Shown here: piece by piece, positions 50,964 through 57,430 of the stretch | How positions within the stretch are numbered: the stretch's first letter is position 1 | Layout of the letters: every line of letters begins with the position of its first letter | DNA from: Leptolyngbya sp. 'hensonii' | GTDB taxonomy: Bacteria > Cyanobacteriota > Cyanobacteriia > GCF-001939115 | NCBI RefSeq assembly: GCF_001939115.1 | Contig: NZ_MQTZ01000057.1 | Span: forward strand, 1-57,430 | DNA length: 57,430 nucleotides | Direction of reading: 5' to 3' | Made by a program: the position numbers and the translations under genes | Notes under the pieces: generated by a model | What the model saw: only the letters and a program-made list of their open reading frames with translations | Told to the model about the DNA's origin: nothing | Databases searched by the model: none

Positions 50964-51314
50964 CTAGCGGATAAAGAGGGAAACGACGAAAGGACTGGCA
51001 TTCAAGAAGGCTGTAATCGTAGCACCAGCAATCACACCCTTCATCATGCCCCAATGTTGACGGCGCTGTAACCAGAGAATGAGGGGGATCACGTACAGGA
51101 GTTGGGCCACGCCGATCGACAGGAAAATCGCAATGAATAACACTGCAATGACCAAAAAAAAGTCGGAGGGAATGCGGTAGTAGTTGCCACTGGTGGGCGT
51201 AAGATAACAGGTGGCATAGACAATACCGCCACTCAGGGCCAGGATCAAACTGTTGATGCCGATGACCAGAAAAAAGCCCAGGATGATGCCGATCGCTTGA
51301 TTACGTTGGGTCAT
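50964..51314 (-). CDS. Small membrane protein, paralogue of its neighbour
   Basis: The ATG at 51314 overlaps the radical SAM stop in ATGA, giving 116 residues; longer starts inside the upstream gene are not needed. It has about four membrane segments (IGIILGFFLVIGINSLILALSG, DFFLVIAVLFIAIFLSIGVAQLLYVIPLILWL and another). It ends WLQRRQHWGMMKGVIAGATITAFLNASPFVV. Translational coupling ties it to the radical SAM enzyme. The family is unknown to me. Confidence 0.8.
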   Translation of the reverse strand: MTQRNQAIGIILGFFLVIGINSLILALSGGIVYATCYLTPTSGNYYRIPSDFFLVIAVLFIAIFLSIGVAQLLYVIPLILWLQRRQHWGMMKGVIAGATITAFLNASPFVVSLFIR

Positions 51315-52732
51315 GATTTTTGCCGATGGGTAATCAGAGCAGACCCCGCACTTCCTTCCCGATAGAACATGTTGTAAGTGTCGAAGGGAATGATGCGGCC
51401 ATCTGGATGGGCAATGTGGATGCACGATCGTTTGACGGAACGCACATCAAAATTAAAAGGGTCCAGAAATTGCATGATCAGGATGCGAAAAACATTCTCA
51501 TAGGTCAGTCCGGCTGGGACTGATACCAGGGGCAAACAGCACAGCAACTGCTTCAAGGTGGTGGCGGATGAAGCAGGGGAATGGTTGGTCGAAAAGAGCT
51601 TAAAAATCTGCTGTTTGAGGGCTTCATCCTGTTCGTAGACCACCGAATTGGGCATCACGCTCAGAAACGCCGTGGGGTCCAGTAAGCCGGTCAGGGGTAT
51701 CACCTGCCCCTTCAGCTTCAGGGCATAGGCCATGGCCAGACAATCTGGATGACAGGGGACTGGCAAAATATCCTTGGGTTGGAAATAGGGGCTTTGCTCC
51801 AGAATCGCTCGGCGGACTTCGGTCAGGGTGTAGCGATCGCGCCCTGGTTCAAAGCCCTCCAATCGGCCTGCGGCCTGGATCGGTTGCAAGGTGATCCCCC
51901 GCACGCAGCGTTGTTTCAGGGCATAGTCAATCATGGAGCCAATCTCCTGGTCATTCAACCCCTTCTTCAGGGTGACGACCAGGGTGGTGGAAATCTTGAA
52001 CTCATTCAAATGGGCGATCGCCTGTTCCCGCACAGCGCGCAGATCCGCGCCCCGCAACTCCCGCAGAGCCTGTTCCTGAAAACTGTCGAACTGCAGATAG
52101 ACCTCAATCCCCGGCATGTACTGGCTCAAGCGGTCACAAAAGTCCCGATCGTGGGCCAGCCGCAGCCCATTGGTGTTGATCATCAAGTGCTTGATCGGTC
52201 TGGCCTTGGCCCGATCCAGAATCTGGAAAAACTCCGGATGCAGGGTAGGTTCCCCACCACTGAGCTGGACCACGTCCGGTTCCCCTTCATTGGCCACCAC
52301 CGCATCCAGCATCTGCTCAATCTGGGCCAGACTACGATGACGGCGGGGTTGGTGTGTCGTCTCCGACAGTTCCGCCACCCCTGAATCGGCGTAGCAAATG
52401 GGACAGGAGAGATTGCAGCGATCGGTCACTTCCACCAGGGTCAGGCAACTATGCTGCTCATGGTCTGGGCAAAGCCCACAATCGTAGGGACAGCCATATT
52501 GAATCGGTGTATTAAACTTCAGGGGCATATCCCCTGGCTTGATAAACGCCTGACATTGCTTGTAATAAGCCACATCATCGGCGATCAGCACCTCTTCCCG
52601 CCCATGGCTGGTACAGTGCTTCACCAAATACACTTTCTCGTCCCGGAAGATGATTTTCGCCTCCACCTTGGTCAGGCAGCGGGAACAGACGCTATTGGTC
52701 AGACCATAAAAAAGATAGGGACGTGTCGGCAT
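51311..52732 (-). CDS. Radical SAM protein of the Tes/MJ0619 type
   Basis: The 473-residue enzyme carries the cluster motif CNLSCPIC (Cys106, 110, 113), preceded by GCPYDCGLCPDHEQHSC, a segment I recall from the MJ0619/tetraether-lipid-synthase group. Further Cys at 16, 19, 40 and 60 may hold extra metal sites. SGGEPTLHPEF (about 158) is the SAM-binding GGE motif. The C-terminus has RSCIHIAHPDGRIIPFDTYNMFYR. Archaeal Tes joins lipid tails by C-C bonds. The adjacent Lgt-like gene suggests action on lipid or lipid-linked substrates. Confidence 0.85.
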   Translation of the reverse strand: MPTRPYLFYGLTNSVCSRCLTKVEAKIIFRDEKVYLVKHCTSHGREEVLIADDVAYYKQCQAFIKPGDMPLKFNTPIQYGCPYDCGLCPDHEQHSCLTLVEVTDRCNLSCPICYADSGVAELSETTHQPRRHRSLAQIEQMLDAVVANEGEPDVVQLSGGEPTLHPEFFQILDRAKARPIKHLMINTNGLRLAHDRDFCDRLSQYMPGIEVYLQFDSFQEQALRELRGADLRAVREQAIAHLNEFKISTTLVVTLKKGLNDQEIGSMIDYALKQRCVRGITLQPIQAAGRLEGFEPGRDRYTLTEVRRAILEQSPYFQPKDILPVPCHPDCLAMAYALKLKGQVIPLTGLLDPTAFLSVMPNSVVYEQDEALKQQIFKLFSTNHSPASSATTLKQLLCCLPLVSVPAGLTYENVFRILIMQFLDPFNFDVRSVKRSCIHIAHPDGRIIPFDTYNMFYREGSAGSALITHRQKS

Positions 52733-52752
52733 ACATTGCGCGGATAGGGGAT

Positions 52753-53523
52753 TTATCGCAGATCCAAACGGGTGGTTCCGTCATGCCGTTGCCAGCCCCA
52801 CAGACGGGGAAAATCACGGAAATAATACAGAATGCCTGCTAAACAGGCCACTTGAATGGCACTGAGGCCGAAAAAAGGATGAAAATCGGGTTTAATAAAA
52901 TCGATTAGGAAGCGAAAACCCAGGTAGGCACTCAGATATAGCTTGAATAGATCCCCCGATCGCAACGCCTGTCGATCGCGCGTGCGCAGAAAGATCAGCA
53001 ACAGCAGGAGGAAGCCAATCTCATAAAGTTGGGTCGGATGGCGCAGAACCCCATCCCCAAAATCCATGCCCCAGGGCAGATGGGTGGCCATCCCATGGGT
53101 GCGATCGTCCAGCCCTGTCAAAAAACACCCGATGCGTCCAATCACCATGCCTGCCAGCAACGGATAGACAAAGGCGTCACCTGTGGATTGTTGCACTCCA
53201 ATCCACCTCTTGGTCAGTTCGACCCCAATCAGAGCACCTAATAACGCTCCGACCACTGTTTTCCCGTACAGAAACACCAGCACCAGTTGGGGCCAATCCT
53301 GCCAGAGTAAGTCCAGATGTTGGAGCACCACCAAAACCTTGGCCCCAATCAGGCCCCCCACCAGGCCCCCCACGATGACAGAACTGCGGTGATTGGGGGC
53401 GATCGAGTCTCGGCGAAATTGGGCCAAGGCGAGGTGCAAGGCGGTGCTGTAAGCCAAGATCTCAAACAGTAGGTGGGGATGAACCTTCCATGGGCCAAGG
53501 GGAAGATAAACTGGGAAGTCCAT
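52753..53523 (-). CDS. Divergent prolipoprotein diacylglyceryl transferase (Lgt)-like membrane protein
   Basis: From the ATG at 53523 the product has 256 residues and about seven membrane segments. It keeps Lgt landmarks: GRIGCFLTG (usual GRIGNFIN), HPTQLYE and FRFLIDFIKPD (usual RFxxEFxR). But the essential Asn of GRxGNF is changed, the His of the FHGG segment is missing (YGKTVVGALLG), and the late Glu is Asp. It is therefore probably a paralogue with another lipid substrate. It heads the operon, 20 bp before the radical SAM gene. Confidence 0.82.
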   Translation of the reverse strand: MDFPVYLPLGPWKVHPHLLFEILAYSTALHLALAQFRRDSIAPNHRSSVIVGGLVGGLIGAKVLVVLQHLDLLWQDWPQLVLVFLYGKTVVGALLGALIGVELTKRWIGVQQSTGDAFVYPLLAGMVIGRIGCFLTGLDDRTHGMATHLPWGMDFGDGVLRHPTQLYEIGFLLLLLIFLRTRDRQALRSGDLFKLYLSAYLGFRFLIDFIKPDFHPFFGLSAIQVACLAGILYYFRDFPRLWGWQRHDGTTRLDLR

Positions 53524-53715
53524 AGATTTTGCCAAACACTTGAATCAAAAATCCCAACCCTCAAAAAGAGAGTTGGGACTTTCAAATAACGTAACTGGAG
53601 TTGTGAGAGAGAGGACTAAAAGCCTTGCAAAAATTAAACTTTTTGCATGTCAGCAGGAAAGAAACAATCTCCAAGGCGAATCGAGAAGGGGCTTCCTGCC
53701 TGCCATACAGGCTTT

Positions 53716-53937
53716 TTAGTTGTCATACACCCGGCACTCAACAGCCTCGGGATTAGCATCACAGTACTGTTCCAGAGAATTCTTCTGCTTGACTTCCCGC
53801 TGATGAGATGCTTCTGCTTGGAGTTCTTCGACCGCATCCCAGGCGGCGGCACATTCGCCAGAATTTTCTCCGCTGACTTCACAGACAGCGCGAGCCTGGT
53901 CGCGCTCTTGTTCAATTTTTTGTTCGATATTGCTCAT
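53716..53937 (-). CDS. cp12: Calvin cycle regulator CP12
   Basis: The 73-residue protein is a full-length CP12: an N-terminal Cys pair (Cys19, Cys29) in AVCEVSGENSGECAAAWDAVEELQ and a C-terminal pair (Cys59, Cys68) in QYCDANPEAVECRVYD. Oxidised CP12 links GAPDH and phosphoribulokinase into an inactive complex in the dark. Both Cys pairs are kept. The upstream 440 bp has no gene and contains its promoter. Confidence 0.95.
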   Translation of the reverse strand: MSNIEQKIEQERDQARAVCEVSGENSGECAAAWDAVEELQAEASHQREVKQKNSLEQYCDANPEAVECRVYDN

Positions 53938-54377
53938 GGATCCTACTGCTCTAATCAGTTTTACAAGTACAACCGATACCCTAAATTCAGTTCTCTAGAG
54001 CATATCCCTTGGTGGAAGATGGCTCAAGTATGCACTTGTAAGGTTGTATACCTCTAGTCATACACGAGACTAAACTTACAGCATCAGATCGAGCCTTATT
54101 TTTTTAGATTTTCCGGCTCTATCTTTTCAAGAGTGTAAAAAAAGAATCTTACAATTCTTCATAACTATACGTTAACCCAGGCTGACGATCAATGGGGCCT
54201 CGTTTTGAGGATGGCAACCATAACCATAAGTTATCGTCACATGCTGGAGCGATTCCCAGGTGGATCGGAAGCAAGCAGAGGCATGCCTGCAGGAGCCGCT
54301 TGTTTCTTGCCTATTGCTTCCTGTCTATTGCCTCTGTACGCTAAGTAACATGTGCGATGTAACAAGAGTGTCAGAGA
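53938..54377. other. 440-bp intergenic region
   Basis: This separates cp12 (minus) from the FIST gene (plus). It is AT-rich around 54090-54180, with a run of seven T residues and one of seven A residues. No ORF, RNA gene or clear operator was seen; it should hold the cp12 promoter. Confidence 0.5.
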
Positions 54378-55652
54378 ATGAGCGCTGGGACAAGAGGGGC
54401 TGTGCAAGACTCTACCTACGATCGAATGAAGTGGGCCAATGCAATATCACGACGTCCCTCGCTGGAAGCAGCCGTTTCAGAGGTGATTGAACAGGCAGAA
54501 CAGGCCCTGAAAGTTCCGGCTGATTTGGCCCTGGTGTTTATTTCCTCCGCTTTTGCCAGTGACTATCCCCGTCTGATGCCACTGCTGCGGGAGAAATTGG
54601 CTGTGCCCCATCTATTGGGCTGTGGAGGTGGGGGCGTGATTGGCATGAGTCAGGGACAGGCTGAGGAAGTGGAGGGGGAACCAGCTCTGAGTCTGAGTCT
54701 GGCCTATCTGCCAGGGGTACAGATCAGAACCTTTCATGTCTCAACGGAAGTGCTTCCTGATCTGGATAGTCCCCCTAATGCTTGGACCGACTTAATCGGT
54801 GTGCCTCAAAGCGAGAATCCCCACTTTATCCTGCTGGCTGATCCCTTTTCTTTTAAGGTCAATGACCTGATTCAGGGGCTAGATTTTGCCTATCCTGCAG
54901 CAGTCAAAATTGGGGGGTTGAGCAGCACGGGTGCCCTGGGTGGCAGTAATGGCCTGTTCTGTGATTACCGCTTCTATCGGGAAGGAACAGTCGGTGTGGC
55001 CCTCAGTGGGGATATTATCCTGGAGGCGATCGTGGCTCAGGGATGCCGTCCGATCGGGGATCCTTACCGGGTTACGGCAGGGGAACAGAATGTCATGCTG
55101 GAATTGGAAGAACAGGATGCTGGGGCCGGGGGCAGCAAGACCCGGACTCCCCTGGAAGTGCTCCAAAAGCTAATTCAGGGATTGAGCGAAGAAGAGCGGT
55201 CCCTAGCCCAACATTCCCTATTTATTGGGGTGGCCCGAAATGAGTTTAAGCAGCAGTTAGAGCCGGGTGACTTTTTGATTCGTAATCTGTTGGGGGTTGA
55301 TCCCAGGGTGGGCGCGATCGCGATCGGGGATCGGGTGCGACCCGGTCAGCGGATCCAATTTCACCTGCGGGATGCCAAAGCATCGGCGGATGACCTGGAA
55401 ACGCTCCTGAAACGCTATCGGGACCAGGCCCAATCGGGTAAATCTGGGGCGGTAGGGGCCTTGATGTTTTCCTGTCTGGGCCGGGGGGAGGGTCTGTATG
55501 GGGAACCAAATTTTGATTCCCGCCTGTTCAATCACTATTTGGGAAGCCTGCCGCTCAGTGGTTTCTTCTGTAACGGAGAGATTGGGCCGATCGGGGACAG
55601 CACCTTTCTCCATGGGTACACCTCTGTTTTTGGGATTTGTCGCCAACCTTAA
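54378..55652 (+). CDS. FIST domain sensory protein
   Basis: The 424-residue product has the FIST N-domain (ALVFISSAFASDYPRLMPLLREKL, LLGCGGGGVIGMSQGQAEEVEGEPALSLSLAYLPG) and FIST_C (LFIGVARNEFKQQLEPGDFLIRNLLGVDP, GALMFSCLGRGEGLYGEPNFDS, LSGFFCNGEIGPIGDSTFLHGYTSVFGI). FIST is a small-molecule-sensing module, found alone or with signalling domains. An alternative start is the ATG at 54426, after which family similarity begins (MKWANAIS). Confidence 0.9.
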   Translation: MSAGTRGAVQDSTYDRMKWANAISRRPSLEAAVSEVIEQAEQALKVPADLALVFISSAFASDYPRLMPLLREKLAVPHLLGCGGGGVIGMSQGQAEEVEGEPALSLSLAYLPGVQIRTFHVSTEVLPDLDSPPNAWTDLIGVPQSENPHFILLADPFSFKVNDLIQGLDFAYPAAVKIGGLSSTGALGGSNGLFCDYRFYREGTVGVALSGDIILEAIVAQGCRPIGDPYRVTAGEQNVMLELEEQDAGAGGSKTRTPLEVLQKLIQGLSEEERSLAQHSLFIGVARNEFKQQLEPGDFLIRNLLGVDPRVGAIAIGDRVRPGQRIQFHLRDAKASADDLETLLKRYRDQAQSGKSGAVGALMFSCLGRGEGLYGEPNFDSRLFNHYLGSLPLSGFFCNGEIGPIGDSTFLHGYTSVFGICRQP

Positions 55653-55728
55653 ATCCTATGGCAGCAGTCCCCATCGGTCTAATTGGGCTAGAGTATAAAC
55701 ATGAAGTTCTGTTTCTGTCGATTGACTG

Positions 55729-56385
55729 ATGAATCCTTCGTCTATATCCGTACGCGAATTGCCCCTCTTTCCTCTCCCTGAAGTGGTTTTATTTCCTGGT
55801 AGACCCCTTCCCCTTTATATTTTTGAGTTTCGCTATCGGATCATGATGAATACGGTTCTGGAAGGGGATCGGCGTTTTGGGGTCCTGATGTGGGATCCGG
55901 CAGAGGGTAAAGCCGCTCCAGTGGGCTGCTGTGCTGAGATTGTTCATTGTGAAAAGTTACCAGACGATCGGATGAAAATCTTGACTCTGGGGCAGCAACG
56001 GTTTCGAGTTCTGGAATACGTGCGGGAGAAACCCTATCGGGTGGGTCTAGTGGAGTGGATTGAAGACCATCCCACGGATAAGGACTTATACAGTCTGGGA
56101 TCGGATGTAGAGCGCTTATTGCAGGATGTGGTGCACCTGTCTGCCAAATTGATGGGGCAGGATATCGAACTCCCAGATAGCATCCCCAACCTGCCGCTGG
56201 AGTTATCCTATTGGGTGGCGGGGAATCTTCAGGGTGCCGCGATGGAACAGCAGGCCCTGCTGGAGATGCAGGATACTTCTGCCCGTCTGGAACGGGAAGC
56301 GGAAATCTTGACCACGACTCGCAATCATCTGGCCGCCCGCACAGCCCTGAAGGATGTTTTGAAAGATAGCCCTACAGAGAGCTAA
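55729..56385 (+). CDS. Stand-alone LON substrate-binding domain protein
   Basis: The 218-residue protein begins with the LON N-domain: RELPLFPLPEVVLFPGRPLPLYIFEFRYRIMMNTVLEGDRRFGVL. It has no ATPase or protease. MKILTLGQQRFRVLEY and a helical C-terminus follow. Such proteins are common in cyanobacteria and their targets are unknown. It overlaps the convergent histidine-kinase gene by 14 bp. Confidence 0.92.
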   Translation: MNPSSISVRELPLFPLPEVVLFPGRPLPLYIFEFRYRIMMNTVLEGDRRFGVLMWDPAEGKAAPVGCCAEIVHCEKLPDDRMKILTLGQQRFRVLEYVREKPYRVGLVEWIEDHPTDKDLYSLGSDVERLLQDVVHLSAKLMGQDIELPDSIPNLPLELSYWVAGNLQGAAMEQQALLEMQDTSARLEREAEILTTTRNHLAARTALKDVLKDSPTES

Positions 56386-57430
56386 GCCGTAAAGGCTCTT
56401 GGCTGGTGGGTAGGGTGAGGGTAAAGGCTGTTTGTCCGGCTGGGGTGTCATCCAGGGTCAGATTGCCGCCATGGGCTTGGGCGATCTCACGGGCCAGACT
56501 TAGCCCCAGGCCGACCCCATCGGTTTTGCGGGTGTGGGCAGGATCGCCTCGATGGAAGCGATCGAAAATCCGCGCCCGATCGTGGGCCAAAATATCGTTT
56601 GAGGCATTGGTGATCGTCACCTGAACTGCGAGCCCAATCCTGGTGGCCTGGATCCGAACCCATCCTTGAGTCAGATTGTACTTGATGGCATTGCTGCAGA
56701 GGTTTTGCAGGACTGGAATCAGCAGATCCCGATCGCCCTGGACCTGGAGCCCCGGTGTAATCTCGGTTTGGACTGAAAGTTCGGGGGCCAGGAGTTCAAT
56801 ATCTTCCACCATTTCTACGAGCAAGGCGGTTAGATCCACCTCTACCCGATGCAGACTGAGTTGTCCAGCATCAGCCAGGGAGAGCAGGAGCAGTTTCCGG
56901 ACAATGGTGCTGAGTCGGCGCACTTCATCCAGTAAACTGCTGATCCGTTGCTGAGCCTCTGAACCAGGATCGACTTGGTGCAGGGTTTGTTCCAGTTCTC
57001 CCTGCAGAATGGCCAGGGGGGTTTTCAGTTCGTGAGCAGCATCGGCACTGAAGCGAGAAGCCTGGGTGAAACTCCGTTCCAACCGTTCCATCATCTGATT
57101 AAACACCTGAATCAACTCCATAAACTCCACATCGGTTATGGCTGCGGGAATCCGCTGATCTAACCCTTTAACCGTAATCTGGCGAATCGTCCCGGTCAGG
57201 CTGCGAATCGGATGCAGAGCACTGCCTGCCATACCCCAGGCTCCAGCAGCAATCAGCAGCAACACCCCCGGAATTGACACAGAAAAGAGATTGCGAATCA
57301 CGGCCATTTCCTGCTGGACCGGATACAGGCTGACGGCGATCGCCACCCGGATATGGGAAAAGTTGACGGCACCAATACGCCAGCTTCCTTGATCCGTGCG
57401 GGTGGTGACGAAGCGGGGTTGGGGTGGCGG
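56372..57430 (-). CDS. Sensor histidine kinase, 5' end beyond the window
   Basis: The open frame runs past the GTG at 57346 to the window edge without a stop. So the gene is cut, and the sensor domain is only partly seen (PPPQPRFVTTRTDQGSWRIG, then VAIAVSLYPVQQ). A membrane helix (LFSVSIPGVLLLIAAGAWGMAG) leads to HAMP, then the HisKA box SADAAHELKTPLAILQGELEQ, and the ATPase motifs NLCSNAIKYN, DRARIFDRFHRGD and GVGLGLSLAREIAQAHGG. The cognate regulator is probably encoded upstream, outside the window. Confidence 0.9.
   Translation of the reverse strand, partial: PPPQPRFVTTRTDQGSWRIGAVNFSHIRVAIAVSLYPVQQEMAVIRNLFSVSIPGVLLLIAAGAWGMAGSALHPIRSLTGTIRQITVKGLDQRIPAAITDVEFMELIQVFNQMMERLERSFTQASRFSADAAHELKTPLAILQGELEQTLHQVDPGSEAQQRISSLLDEVRRLSTIVRKLLLLSLADAGQLSLHRVEVDLTALLVEMVEDIELLAPELSVQTEITPGLQVQGDRDLLIPVLQNLCSNAIKYNLTQGWVRIQATRIGLAVQVTITNASNDILAHDRARIFDRFHRGDPAHTRKTDGVGLGLSLAREIAQAHGGNLTLDDTPAGQTAFTLTLPTSQEPLRLSSL

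Noticed and set aside
53634-53915. Alternative minus-strand ORF over cp12
   Set aside because: The cp12 frame (53716-53937) has all four conserved Cys, so the other frame is a shadow.
1-57430. CRISPR arrays, tRNA or rRNA genes
   Set aside because: No regularly spaced repeats with spacers and no tRNA T-loop or acceptor pairs were seen by eye; a tRNAscan run would be decisive.

Overview
The window comes from a cyanobacterium. CP12, a PAM68-type photosystem II assembly protein, RpaB, a SePSK-like ribulose kinase, a HetZ-related protein and many HIP1 sites (GCGATCGC) all point there. The gene content fits a moderately GC-rich, probably filamentous, Leptolyngbya-like lineage; that placement is inference. 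No tRNA, rRNA or CRISPR array was seen.

Positions 1-11,900 are accessory DNA. Two groups of small, mostly single-gene units (about 1-2,970 and 8,240-11,350) are separated by 54-87 bp imperfect palindromes with CTAAC/GTTAG-type ends. They resemble integron attC sites without an integrase (a CALIN). Their contents are typical cassette genes: a toxin/immunity-like pair, a Cys-rich ORF, a DUF433/DUF5615 toxin-antitoxin pair, an alpha/beta hydrolase, a broken SDR gene, an RNase III, a GFA protein, a VOC protein and a DUF1428 protein. Between the arrays lie an IS630 element with a frameshifted transposase, a 157-bp MITE (four copies in the window, three with perfect 8-bp target duplications), and a two-gene operon. 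Both proteins of that operon carry an N-terminal Rieske domain, one fused to a glutamate-synthase-like FMN domain and the other to a thiamine-diphosphate enzyme.

Positions 11,900-34,250 are mostly chromosomal housekeeping genes: small zinc proteins, a GNAT enzyme, a group 2 sigma factor, a TPR protein, a DUF362 protein, a short RecQ, a WecG/TagA glycosyltransferase, an ABC exporter, a YdcF-like protein, a HetZ-related protein, a PilB-like protein without its ATPase core, DAHP synthase, rpsO-PAM68, ruvA, comF, a branched-chain-type binding lipoprotein and radA. A perfect 60-bp palindrome separates the PilB-like gene from DAHP synthase.

Positions 34,400-45,900 carry rpaB followed by the fatty-acid/phospholipid genes plsX-fabH-fabD-plsC, then a HAD phosphatase, DUF4112, a WG-repeat Ser/Thr kinase, a GT2 glycosyltransferase, and rpsB-tsf with a MITE inserted downstream of tsf.

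Positions 46,300-57,430 hold a beta-lactamase-like serine hydrolase, a D-ribulose-kinase-like gene overlapping a pseudokinase gene, and a compact four-gene operon: a divergent Lgt-like membrane protein, a radical SAM protein of the Tes/MJ0619 type, and two paralogous small membrane proteins. Then come cp12, a FIST sensor, a stand-alone LON substrate-binding domain and a histidine kinase cut by the window edge. The best candidates for undescribed biology are the Lgt-like/radical SAM operon (possible lipid modification), the double-Rieske operon, and the integron-like arrays with their RNase III gene.
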